A DNA stretch of 64,000 bases from Psychrobacillus sp042885655 (GCF_042885655.1 NZ_JBHVRO010000002.1:62001-126000); one strand, 5' to 3'; numbered from the stretch's first letter, positions 35,851 to 45,021 are shown. Made by a program: numbers and translations. Notes: generated by a model from the sequence alone, not told the origin.

Positions 35851-37896
35851 TTAAGTAGTTGTATATGTAGTAATAAAATGTAAATAATCGACCCCTTTTG
35901 AAGTAATCCTTGTACCAGTTCTACCTCTACCTTTTGTAATGTAACCTTCGATTTCCAATGAATTCAATCTTTGTCGAACCTGTTGTGGAGATAGATAATG
36001 ACCATTTTTTTCGCTAGTTATTGATATAAGTTGCCTACTTGCAGGCTTGCCGTTATCATTACATTGCTTAATAGTTTCTAACAGGAATAGATATTCATGC
36101 ATTTCTAATAGATCCTTAGGCATTGGAAAACTTGTTATGATATCTTGAATACTTTCTTTTTGAAAGCGGTCATGAGGAATGTCCTTTAATTCAATTTTGT
36201 CCCCATCACAGATGGTGAGCATATAATCAATTGTACTTTTTAATTCTCGAATATTACCAAACCATTCTTGTCTCTGAAGCTTTTCTAGGACTTCTTCCTC
36301 GACCTTAACCCACTTCCCGCTTTTTGTAATAAAGTGTTTTACTAGTAAAGGTATATCTATTTTCCGCTTTCTAAGAGGGGGTACAGTGAGGGTAAGAACG
36401 TTTAAACGGTATAACAAATCAGAACGGAATGATCCTTCTTGAGATTTCGTTTGAATATTTTTATTAGTTGCAGCAATGACCCGGACATTTACAGGAATTA
36501 CTTTTCTTCCACCAATTCTTCTCAATTCTTTTTCTTGAAGAACTCTTAATAAATGGGATTGAACTGTTAAGCTAATATCTCCAATCTCATCTAAAAAAAT
36601 CGTTCCATTATCCGCTAATTCAAATAAGCCCTTTTTCCCGCCTTTTTGAGCTCCTGTAAAAGTTCCCTCCTCATACCCAAACAATTCACTTTCTAGCAAA
36701 TTTTCTGTTAAAGCGCTACAGTTAATTGCGATAAAGGGTCCGTTTTTTCTTACTGAATGTAGATGGATTGAGTGGGCGAATAATTCTTTACCAGTTCCTG
36801 TTTCTCCTTGAATTAAGATTGGATGCTCCGATAGGGCAAGTTTTTTGGCAGTTTGTATACAATCCTTGAGTATTGGATGATCTCCAACAATATCCCCAAA
36901 GTTATACTTTGCATAAAATCCCTTGTTTTTTAACTCTTGCTGCGCCATTTTTTCTACTTCAAACGCCTGATTAATACTTTTAAATGTCGCTACAATTGTA
37001 TGTTCTGTTTCCATTTGATGTCGGAATATAACTAGGTCCACACCGTATATCGTAAAGAATTTACTTTCTTCAATACTATGGAGGATAAAATCAATAATAT
37101 CTTGTCTGGCAATAACATTACTCAACTGTTTATGGATGACGTCATCTACAGATAAATGAAAAAGGGCTTCTAAACGACGGTTAAATACGGTAATTTTTTG
37201 CTGATGATTAATCGCTAAAATACCGTCATCGACAGTGTTTACAACATTTTGAATATGTTGACTAAAATGTTGAGCGTTTTGTTCTGCAACGGATAGATCC
37301 CGTTGTAAATCAATAATGTTACGAATATATCTTTCTGAAATTAATGATGAAACTTTTTCTCCTAATCCGAAGAACTCAACTACTTTTAATATAGTTGACA
37401 TATCGAACAACCTAACTCCAATATCAATTACATTTTTTATAGATGGAGGACAAAGATGAGACTCTCCTGGGGAAACAGCGATATCGATATTTTTATAAAA
37501 TAACTGATCTCTTTTAAATGGTACGTATCGAAAATGATCAATACCCAGCTGATAAAGAGATTCAATTAGCTCAATCGTAGCAAAATCATCATCATTAACA
37601 ATCAGCACATTAGAATTTTGTGGGATTTTTAAAAGTTGATCAATAAATTGATGATGGACCGTTCGTTTTCCTACAATCATTTCTTTGCACGATATATGGC
37701 ACATCTCATTTGCTTCTATTCTAGTAACCTCAGATGAGAATAGAAAAAAATCAGCAGTCAATTGAGCTGGAAGTCCGTTCATTGTTGCAAAACTTGTAAT
37801 GTGAACATAGTCTCCCAATAATTGTTGAAGTTGCTCATATAAGACTTGTTTCGTTTGGATACTGCCTGCAATTAATGTGATCGATTGTTTGATCAT
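35851..37896 (-). CDS. Sigma-54-dependent transcriptional activator
   Basis: A 681-residue enhancer-binding protein. Residues 1-200 form an unassigned N-terminal part. A PAS-like domain (about 215-310, VVNTVDDGILAINHQQKITVFNR-like) precedes the AAA+ domain from about 335. Walker A is GETGTGK (364-370), the sigma-54 contact loop is GTFTGA (411-416, a variant of GAFTGA), and Walker B is FLDEIGD. The C terminus is not a Fis helix but resembles a winged helix (SPQQVRQRLNSLEIEGYITKGRG). It is divergent from the transporter operon, which has a sigma-54 promoter, so it probably activates it. The effector is unknown. Confidence 0.93.
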   Translation of the reverse strand: MIKQSITLIAGSIQTKQVLYEQLQQLLGDYVHITSFATMNGLPAQLTADFFLFSSEVTRIEANEMCHISCKEMIVGKRTVHHQFIDQLLKIPQNSNVLIVNDDDFATIELIESLYQLGIDHFRYVPFKRDQLFYKNIDIAVSPGESHLCPPSIKNVIDIGVRLFDMSTILKVVEFFGLGEKVSSLISERYIRNIIDLQRDLSVAEQNAQHFSQHIQNVVNTVDDGILAINHQQKITVFNRRLEALFHLSVDDVIHKQLSNVIARQDIIDFILHSIEESKFFTIYGVDLVIFRHQMETEHTIVATFKSINQAFEVEKMAQQELKNKGFYAKYNFGDIVGDHPILKDCIQTAKKLALSEHPILIQGETGTGKELFAHSIHLHSVRKNGPFIAINCSALTENLLESELFGYEEGTFTGAQKGGKKGLFELADNGTIFLDEIGDISLTVQSHLLRVLQEKELRRIGGRKVIPVNVRVIAATNKNIQTKSQEGSFRSDLLYRLNVLTLTVPPLRKRKIDIPLLVKHFITKSGKWVKVEEEVLEKLQRQEWFGNIRELKSTIDYMLTICDGDKIELKDIPHDRFQKESIQDIITSFPMPKDLLEMHEYLFLLETIKQCNDNGKPASRQLISITSEKNGHYLSPQQVRQRLNSLEIEGYITKGRGRTGTRITSKGVDYLHFITTYTTT

Positions 37897-38014
37897 CGAA
37901 ATCTCCTTTTTGAATGGTGTTCTTTTAGGTTAAATTATACCACCAAACAGAACCAAAAAAGACCAATTATACATATTAATCGATTTAATTTTCAGAATTA
38001 TTGCGTTTTTTAAG

Positions 38015-38031
38015 TTGGCACAAAAATTGCA
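38015..38031 (+). promoter_or_regulatory. Sigma-54 (-24/-12) promoter
   Basis: TTGGCAC, five A bases, then TTGCA: an almost perfect consensus with the GG (38017-38018) and GC (38029-38030) at the required spacing. Transcription would start near 38042, before the carrier gene. It lies in the 182-base gap between the divergent activator and its presumed target. Confidence 0.9.
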
Positions 38032-38078
38032 TATAGATTAAGAGTGTGGCATTAAAAATAAAAAAGGGAGATGAGAAG

Positions 38079-39497
38079 ATGAGTCAATTGGGTAAAAATG
38101 TTGAACCGATTAAACCAAATAGAAAGCCGGTTCAAATCAATGCATTTGCTTTATTATTCTTTGTTGTTGTAGCAGCCATGATTTTAACATTTATTTTACC
38201 GGCAGGGGAATACAATCGTGTAGAAGTAGATGGTCGGACTATTGTAGAAGCAGACTCCTTTAAATGGATTGAATCCTCACCAGTCTATCCGTTTGATATG
38301 TTTAAAGCTATCCATAAAGGGATGGTGGAAGCAGGAGGAATTATTTTCTTTGTATTAATCATTGGTGGTTTTTTTGGTGTCCTTAAAGCAACAGGTACAA
38401 TTGATGTTTTGATTGCTACAATGGCTAGAAAACTGCAAAAACGAGAAAAGCTATTAATTCCTATCATGATGTTATTCTTTGCAGCAGGGGGATCGTTAAT
38501 GGGGATGGCGGAAGAGGGACTTGCCTACATCCCTCTATTAATTCCGCTGGCACTAGCCCTTGGATTTGATACGATCACTGGTATGGCTATTGTATTACTT
38601 GGTGCAGCTGCAGGTTTTACAACAGCTGTTATGAATCCATTTACAGTAGGAATTGCTCAAGGGATTGCAGAATTGCCACTTTTCTCAGGAATAGGACTAC
38701 GTTTAGTATTATTTGTGGTGGTTTACCTTGTCTCTGTTATATTTGTTTATCGATATGCGATGAAGGTGAAGAAAAACCCTGAATTAGGGTTTTACGGAAA
38801 CTACGACAAGTCAGCTGCAGATAAACTGTTGAAATCCAATATAAATCTTTCAACCAAACACAAGCTGATTCTTGGAGCGTTTCTATTAACCTATGTTGTT
38901 TTGGCATATGGCGTCATTAAATTCGAGTGGTATCTTTCAGAGATTGCTGCCTTATTTATTATTTTAACAATTGTAGTGGGGATTGTTGGAAAACTCTCTA
39001 TTGACAATATGGTGAAAAACTTTATGAGTGGCTCTGCTGCATTAATAACAGGTGCTCTAATTATCGGTGTCTCGAGAGCGACATTGGTCGTATTAAGTCA
39101 AGGGCATATTGTCGACCCTATGCTTCATGGAGTATCAGAAGCGATTAAGCATGTACCAGGAACGATTAGTGTAATCGGTATGTATGGCTTCCAAACTGTG
39201 ATTCATTTTATTTTAGCCTCAGGAAGCGGCCATGCAATGTTAACAATGCCAATTATGACACCGCTAGCTGATTTGCTTGATATTACTAGACAGACAGCTG
39301 TTTTATCATTCTCATTTGCCGACGGGATTGGAAATATTATTTTCCCTACGGCTGGTACATTAATGGCTGGTTTAGCTATTGCAGGGATTCCTTGGACTAA
39401 ATGGGCGAAATGGGTTTTTCCGCTAGTCATTATCCAATTTGTGATTGGTTTAATTGCAGTTATTGTTGCTCATGCGATAAATTACGGTCCATTTTAG
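38079..39497 (+). CDS. YfcC-family / C4-dicarboxylate-type membrane carrier
   Basis: A 472-residue integral membrane protein with about 12 hydrophobic helices. It belongs to the YfcC/DcuC-like ion transporter superfamily, whose members carry amino acids, peptides or dicarboxylates. Recognisable segments are FILPAGEYNR near the N terminus, AAGGSLMGMAEEGLAYIPLLIPL and SGSGHAMLTMPIMTPLADLL. ATG 38079 lies after AAGGGAG; the GTG at 38046 is too close to the promoter. iadA follows after 40 bases. The likely cargo, a beta-aspartyl dipeptide or amino acid, is inferred from the neighbours. Confidence 0.85.
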   Translation: MSQLGKNVEPIKPNRKPVQINAFALLFFVVVAAMILTFILPAGEYNRVEVDGRTIVEADSFKWIESSPVYPFDMFKAIHKGMVEAGGIIFFVLIIGGFFGVLKATGTIDVLIATMARKLQKREKLLIPIMMLFFAAGGSLMGMAEEGLAYIPLLIPLALALGFDTITGMAIVLLGAAAGFTTAVMNPFTVGIAQGIAELPLFSGIGLRLVLFVVVYLVSVIFVYRYAMKVKKNPELGFYGNYDKSAADKLLKSNINLSTKHKLILGAFLLTYVVLAYGVIKFEWYLSEIAALFIILTIVVGIVGKLSIDNMVKNFMSGSAALITGALIIGVSRATLVVLSQGHIVDPMLHGVSEAIKHVPGTISVIGMYGFQTVIHFILASGSGHAMLTMPIMTPLADLLDITRQTAVLSFSFADGIGNIIFPTAGTLMAGLAIAGIPWTKWAKWVFPLVIIQFVIGLIAVIVAHAINYGPF

Positions 39498-39537
39498 CAA
39501 ATTAACATCGATAAAGTAACCAAGGAGGAGAAAGTTT

Positions 39538-40710
39538 GTGCTGACGTTGATTAAAAATGGTGAAGTGTACGCACCTCATTATTTAGGAAGGAAAGATATT
39601 TTAATAGTTGATAGTAAAATCGGCTACGTTAAAGAAATCATTGAACATCCACAAGATTTTGTTCCGATTAAGGTGATTGATGCTTCTGAAAAGCTGGTTG
39701 TACCTGGTTTTATCGATGCCCATGTTCATATCATTGGCGGAGGTGGGGAAGGTGGATTCAAGACTCGAACCCCTGAATTGACCTTAACTAGTTTAACAAC
39801 TGCGGGAATTACTACGGTTATTGGACTTCTTGGAACAGATGGAACGACACGACGAATGGAAAGTCTGCTCGCAAAAGCGCGGGGCTTAGAAGAAGAAGGT
39901 GTAACATGTTATATACATTCAGGTTCATATCAGTTGCCAGTAAGAACATTAACAAACAAGATACAAGAAGATATTATTTTTATTGACAAAATAATTGGGG
40001 TCGGAGAAATTGCCATATCTGACCATCGATCTTCTGAACCAACGTTTAGTGAAATTGCAAAAATTGCATCTGCTGCACGAAACGGAGGGATTTTATCAGG
40101 AAAAGCTGGACTGTTGGAAATTCATGTCGGTGATGGGGAAGAAAAGCTTTCTTTACTAGAGGAAGTTGTCAAAAAAACCAATATTCCTATTTCTCATTTT
40201 CATCCGACTCATATAAATCGGACGGAGGAATTATTTACTGCAGGAATTCAATATGCATTGAATGGAGGATACGTTGATTTAACTACGAGTACTGTTCCGG
40301 AGTTTTTAGAGGAAGGAGAAGTAAAGTCCAGTACAGGGTTAAAGAAGATGCTTGATGAAGGGGTACCAATCGAAAAAATTACCTTTTCATCTGATGGCCA
40401 AGGAAGTTTGCCTACATTTAACCGAAACGGCGAGTTAATTGGTCTTCAAGTGGGATCTGTTTCTTCTTTATATAAAGAGGTTAGAGACGCAGTCCTAGAT
40501 GAAGGAATTTCATTAGAAGTTGCACTACAAGTCATAACGTTAAATCCTGCTAAAGTGCTCAAACTGCCAAATAAAGGTAGAATACAAGAAGGAACAGATG
40601 CTGATATTGTACTACTAGACAAAAGGACACTTGAAATAGATAGTGTCATTGCAAAGGGGCAATTGATGGTTCAAAATAAAGTGTCAATTGTCAAAGGGAC
40701 ATTTGAATAA
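39538..40710 (+). CDS. iadA: Isoaspartyl dipeptidase (beta-aspartyl peptidase)
   Basis: A 390-residue amidohydrolase that cuts beta-aspartyl (isoaspartyl) dipeptides. The likely zinc ligands are His62 and His64 (DAHVHIIGG), Glu157 (GVGEIAISDHR), His196, His225 (FHPTHINR) and Asp286 (SSDGQGS). In E. coli IadA, as I recall it, the bridging position is a carboxylated lysine (GVKCAISDHR). Here glutamate stands there. The start is GTG behind AAGGAGGAG. It lies between the carrier and the cyanophycinase-like gene, which fits cleavage of beta-Asp dipeptides in the cytosol. Confidence 0.93.
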   Translation: MLTLIKNGEVYAPHYLGRKDILIVDSKIGYVKEIIEHPQDFVPIKVIDASEKLVVPGFIDAHVHIIGGGGEGGFKTRTPELTLTSLTTAGITTVIGLLGTDGTTRRMESLLAKARGLEEEGVTCYIHSGSYQLPVRTLTNKIQEDIIFIDKIIGVGEIAISDHRSSEPTFSEIAKIASAARNGGILSGKAGLLEIHVGDGEEKLSLLEEVVKKTNIPISHFHPTHINRTEELFTAGIQYALNGGYVDLTTSTVPEFLEEGEVKSSTGLKKMLDEGVPIEKITFSSDGQGSLPTFNRNGELIGLQVGSVSSLYKEVRDAVLDEGISLEVALQVITLNPAKVLKLPNKGRIQEGTDADIVLLDKRTLEIDSVIAKGQLMVQNKVSIVKGTFE

Positions 40711-40728
40711 GAAAAAATGGAGGGACTA

Positions 40729-42036
40729 ATGTTGAGAAAATTTTCGTTTATTATTGTCCTTGTTTTATCGATGTTTGCCATAAACATGTTTTCATTTCAA
40801 GTAGAAGCAACTCAAAATAGTTTGTCAAAGACTGCTGGTTCTCTTGTTATTGTAGGCGGTGCATTAAGCTCCGATAATGAGGTAGTTTACAAAAAATTCT
40901 TAACCTTGGCCCAAGAATACAAAGGGAAAGCATTAAAGGACATAAAGATTGCGATAATCCCTGCTGCAAGCGCTGTTCCGATTGAAAGTTCTGATGGATA
41001 CAAAGAAGATTTCGTCCGCTACGGCGTCCCAGTAGAAAACATCTATACGGCGCCAATTGCATTAATCGATGACCCTTTGACTAAGGAGGTTGACGAATCG
41101 ACTTGGAAGGATAACGGAAACAGTACTGAAATTGCGAAAGAAATAGAAGAGTTTGATGCGATTTGGTTTGTCGGCGGTGACCAATTACGTCATATTAAAA
41201 CACTAGTGACGGCAGACGGGAAAGATACAGTCGTATTAAAAGCTATTAGAAAAATATATGAAAACGGGGCGGTCCTTGGTGGAACAAGTGCTGGGGCTGC
41301 AGTTATGAGTAACCCTATGATTGCTTCAGGAACTAGCGTAGGAGCCTTAACTGATGGGGTTCATATTCTTAAGAACTTTGATCAGGAAACTGATGATGAT
41401 CAACTTTTTCTTACTACAGGTTTAGGATTCTTTACTCATGGGATTGTAGACCAGCATTTTCTAGAACGTGGCCGTTTTGGTCGTTTACTTGTTGCAACTC
41501 AATACAACAAAACACGATATGGATTTGGAATAGATGAAAATTCGGCAATGGTTTATACAAGAGCAGACGACAGTATTGAAGTCGTTGGTGCAAGTGGTTT
41601 AATAATTGTTGATCTTCAAGGGTCGACAGTGCCAAAAGGGAAACGCTTTGCCATGAACAATGTAACAATGCATTATTTGGAAAAAGGGGATCGTTTCAAT
41701 GTAAAGGACGGAACTTTTGCTTTGAATAATTTTCATAAAACGACTAAAGGAATCGAATATTACAGTAAAAATCCAATTGCAATGGGTATCTTTGGAAAGC
41801 AAGTATTGAAAACGGTTCTAACAGAAGATTTAATTGATAATGAAGCAACTAAAGCAGAAGCGTTATGGTTTGACATGGATGATGACAAAAAAGGAAATGG
41901 TTTTAAATTTACATTTAGAAAAACCAATTTAACAGAAGGATTCTGGGGAAGAATTGATCAAATCGGATCTTATGCTGCATTAAATATTAAGATGGATGTT
42001 GAACCAATTTCAATTAAGATTCAAGTCGATAAATAG
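40729..42036 (+). CDS. Secreted cyanophycinase-like S51 peptidase
   Basis: A 435-residue protein with an N-terminal signal peptide (hydrophobic segment 6-22, probable cut after QVEA). The S51 core carries WFVGGDQLR, the nucleophile serine in GGTSAGAAVM, histidine in DQHFLERGRFGRL and glutamate in GFGIDENSAM. These match cyanophycinases, which release beta-Asp-Arg dipeptides. A C-terminal extension of about 140 residues follows. ATG 40729 follows GGAGG (40719-40723); ATG 40717 overlaps that site. It is the third gene of the sigma-54 operon. Activity on cyanophycin itself is inferred. Confidence 0.88.
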   Translation: MLRKFSFIIVLVLSMFAINMFSFQVEATQNSLSKTAGSLVIVGGALSSDNEVVYKKFLTLAQEYKGKALKDIKIAIIPAASAVPIESSDGYKEDFVRYGVPVENIYTAPIALIDDPLTKEVDESTWKDNGNSTEIAKEIEEFDAIWFVGGDQLRHIKTLVTADGKDTVVLKAIRKIYENGAVLGGTSAGAAVMSNPMIASGTSVGALTDGVHILKNFDQETDDDQLFLTTGLGFFTHGIVDQHFLERGRFGRLLVATQYNKTRYGFGIDENSAMVYTRADDSIEVVGASGLIIVDLQGSTVPKGKRFAMNNVTMHYLEKGDRFNVKDGTFALNNFHKTTKGIEYYSKNPIAMGIFGKQVLKTVLTEDLIDNEATKAEALWFDMDDDKKGNGFKFTFRKTNLTEGFWGRIDQIGSYAALNIKMDVEPISIKIQVDK

Positions 42037-42309
42037 TGTATTAGAAAATTAATCGAAAAGATCCAAGTTTATTGGTAATACAAAATTTTGTTTTGATATG
42101 AAATATAGGGATTAAGAACATCCGAGTATAAAATGACTAATGCTAATTCTTAATTTACATTAGTCACTTAAAAATAACTATTCATATGGAGAAATGGTTG
42201 TTTTCAGTTGAGAATACGAAGCTTTCACCATTTGAGAAGTTAGACTTTTTGTAGCGAAAAGAGAAGCCCAAAGCACTTGTATTTTGCATAAATTTAGCTT
42301 GAAAAAATA
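42037..42309. other. Non-coding gap after the cyanophycinase-like gene
   Basis: I see no gene here. A weak hairpin pairs TGACTAATG (42134-42142) with CATTAGTCA (42158-42166) without a good T run; it may end the operon. Confidence 0.5.
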
Positions 42310-42356
42310 AAATGGCCGATCCTATGTCGAGAAATTCGACTTAGGATCGGCCATTT
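42310..42356. terminator. Strong bidirectional terminator hairpin
   Basis: Bases 42310-42330 and 42336-42356 form a 21-bp stem with one mismatch and a 5-base loop. It is flanked by A-rich and T-rich ends. It serves ponA on the minus strand and can stop readthrough from the other side. Confidence 0.9.
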
Positions 42357-42366
42357 ATAAAATAAA

Positions 42367-45000
42367 CTATGGGTTTGTATTGGAGCTATCGTCAGAACCA
42401 GTAGTACCATCAGGATTTGTAGTATCATCAGGTGTTGTTCCTGATTGGTCTCCACCTGAATTGTTACCACTTCCGTTCCCGTTGCCTTTATTGTTTCCAT
42501 TTCCATTGTTATTCCCATTGCTATTGCCATTTCCGTTATTATTTCCATTATTGTTTTCGTTACCATTTTTATTCCCGTCACCTGGATTATCATTTCCATC
42601 TGTTTCGCCAGGTGGGGCTATTATAGGTTGTTCTTCTAATGGCTTTACAGTAAGCGAAATAGATGCTGGATCACTACGAACGTCATCAGAAACGGCAGTA
42701 ACCGTGAATACATACGAACTTCCAGGAATTAAACTTTGCACATTTAAACCTAGTTGTTCAGTTGTTTGAAGTACTTGATTTTCACCATTGTTAATAGAGA
42801 CTGATACTTCAAATTTAACATTCACTTCTTTGTCTTTTGGTTTATCGAAGTCCCATGTTAATGTTGCAGATGAAGATGCTTCATCATATTCCACATTTAA
42901 ATTATTGGGAGCATTTAGTACAGGCTTTTCGTAAATATTTGAAACAGAAGTTGGCTCTGTCCCTTTTACAAATAACTCTGTTTTCTTTAAATCATCTGGT
43001 GTAAACTCACTTGCTAATTGAAGCGGATGTGTACCTTTTTCGATGGTTGCTTCAACAACTGAATTAGGTTTTTTAAAGCGCCCAGTATTTTTTCCTTTTG
43101 AAATATTAGTCATCACTTCTTTAAAAAGGTGCTGAGGTAAATATCGTTCTTCGTTTGTAGTCATTGGTGTTTTTATATCAGGATAACCAGACCATATCGC
43201 AATGGAGTAATCTGTAGTGTATCCTGCAAACCAAACATCTGGGAAAGCGCTACTTGGTAAGTTCCATTGTTTGATTTGATTTGAATCGTAGTTGGATGTA
43301 CCAGATTTACCCGCAATATCTAATCCACTTATCGCAGCTCGTGTTGCAGTTCCTTTTGTTAAAACATCTCGTAAGACATCTGTCACCATATAAGCGGTAG
43401 AGTCTTTCATAACTGGAACTGACTCCGGACGATAATTTTTTTCTGTTTTTCCATCACGGTAGACAATTTTATTAATAGAGTAAGGTTCTGTGTGCACACC
43501 ATTATTACCAAAGGCTGCGTAAGCTCCAGCCATCTGAATTGGTGACATCGATTTTGAAGTCCCACCAATTGCACTACTTTCTGTTACATTACCAATATCA
43601 ATACCGAAACGATTAATAAATTCTTTGGCATTTTTTGTACCTACTTCTTTCAACGTTTTTACTGCAGGTACATTTCGAGAGTTATAAAGTGCTTCACGCA
43701 TAGTCATAGCACCTTTATATTTTCCATCAAAATTTCTTACTACTTGATCAGATCCAGTGTACGTAATTTTATCATCTACAATTGTTTGTCCGGTTGACCA
43801 ATTTAAAAATTCTACTGCTGGGCCATAATCAAGCAATGGTTTGATAGTAGAACCAGGAGATCTAAGTTTCATATCATGCGCATAGTTATATCCACGTATT
43901 GCTCCGTAATTTCGTCCTCCACCAACTGCAGCGATTGCTCCCGTTTTTGTATCAATAACAGCGATACCTGCTTGAATGTCTTTATTCGGGAAAATATTCG
44001 AGTTAAGACTCGCTTCTACTTGTTTCTGAGCATTTGGTTGAAGGGTCGTATAAATTGTTATACCATCAGCAATGGAATCACCATCACCATTTTTTTCTAA
44101 TTCATCTAATACAACATCAATAAAGGCATCGTATTTAGAATTCTTCTTAGCGATGCGCTGATCTTCAGGAAGTAAAGAACTCTCTACTGGAACCGCTTGT
44201 GCTTTTTTCATTTCAGCGTCCGAAATTTTGCCGTGTAAGTTCATTAAATGTAGAACGACATTTCTACGTTTTTGAGCAAGCTCCGGATTTTTAAAAGGAT
44301 TATAATTGTTCGGACTTTGCGGCATACCAGCAAGAACAGCAAACTGATCTAGTGATAAATCTTTTAATTCTTTTCCATAGAAATATTCAGAAGCAGTTCC
44401 GAATCCATAAATTCTTCCTGACATTAATACTTTGTTAAAATACATTTCAAAGATTTCTTTTTTGTCATACTTACGTTCCAGTTGCAAAGCAAGATATGCT
44501 TCTTGTGCTTTTCGTTTTAATGTTTTTTCGTTTTTTAAGAAAGAGTTTTTAATTACTTGCTGTGTAATCGTACTAGCACCTTGAGCTCCGAATCCTCCAG
44601 TCACGTTGGCAATGACTGCTTTTCCTAATCGCAAGAAATCGATACCATTGTGTTGATAAAAACGAGAGTCCTCTGTTGCGATAATTGCATCTCTCATTTG
44701 TTGTGGGATTTCATCATAGGGTACATATTCCCGATTCTCCGATCCAACAGTTGCGAATAAGTCTCCATTTGCATCAAGAAGCTTTGGACTTATAGGATCC
44801 TTTAAAGAAGATTCATCTAACTTTGGTGCAGTGCTTGCATAATAAGCAAAAAGAGATCCTCCTCCAATTAGTCCTAGTACCCCAACAATTAAGACGGTAA
44901 CAATAATACGTTTAATCCATGTTTTCACAGGTTTTTTTGAATGTTTTTTTTGTTTTAATTCTTTTCTTCTTTGTTCACGAGTTCTTTTTTGTTCACTCAT
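42367..45000 (-). CDS. ponA: Class A penicillin-binding protein 1A/1B
   Basis: A bifunctional 877-residue cell-wall synthase. One membrane helix lies at about 29-54. The glycosyltransferase domain has catalytic Glu110 in ATEDSRFYQHNG and QGASTITQQ. The transpeptidase domain has Ser384 in SPGSTIKP, SRN at 441-443 and KSGTS at 565-569. A fibronectin type III-like domain spans about 705-795. The last 75 residues are an Asn/Gly-rich tail ending in Thr/Asp/Ser. GAGGAGACG precedes the ATG. It is cotranscribed after recU. Confidence 0.96.
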   Translation of the reverse strand: MSEQKRTREQRRKELKQKKHSKKPVKTWIKRIIVTVLIVGVLGLIGGGSLFAYYASTAPKLDESSLKDPISPKLLDANGDLFATVGSENREYVPYDEIPQQMRDAIIATEDSRFYQHNGIDFLRLGKAVIANVTGGFGAQGASTITQQVIKNSFLKNEKTLKRKAQEAYLALQLERKYDKKEIFEMYFNKVLMSGRIYGFGTASEYFYGKELKDLSLDQFAVLAGMPQSPNNYNPFKNPELAQKRRNVVLHLMNLHGKISDAEMKKAQAVPVESSLLPEDQRIAKKNSKYDAFIDVVLDELEKNGDGDSIADGITIYTTLQPNAQKQVEASLNSNIFPNKDIQAGIAVIDTKTGAIAAVGGGRNYGAIRGYNYAHDMKLRSPGSTIKPLLDYGPAVEFLNWSTGQTIVDDKITYTGSDQVVRNFDGKYKGAMTMREALYNSRNVPAVKTLKEVGTKNAKEFINRFGIDIGNVTESSAIGGTSKSMSPIQMAGAYAAFGNNGVHTEPYSINKIVYRDGKTEKNYRPESVPVMKDSTAYMVTDVLRDVLTKGTATRAAISGLDIAGKSGTSNYDSNQIKQWNLPSSAFPDVWFAGYTTDYSIAIWSGYPDIKTPMTTNEERYLPQHLFKEVMTNISKGKNTGRFKKPNSVVEATIEKGTHPLQLASEFTPDDLKKTELFVKGTEPTSVSNIYEKPVLNAPNNLNVEYDEASSSATLTWDFDKPKDKEVNVKFEVSVSINNGENQVLQTTEQLGLNVQSLIPGSSYVFTVTAVSDDVRSDPASISLTVKPLEEQPIIAPPGETDGNDNPGDGNKNGNENNNGNNNGNGNSNGNNNGNGNNKGNGNGSGNNSGGDQSGTTPDDTTNPDGTTGSDDSSNTNP

Positions 45001-45021
45001 AAACGTCTCCTCACTTTCACT

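Noticed and set aside
42380..42769. Plus-strand 129-codon frame antisense to the ponA tail
   Set aside because: It is the mirror of the low-complexity Asn/Gly tail (Pro/Leu/Phe-rich) and has no ribosome binding site.
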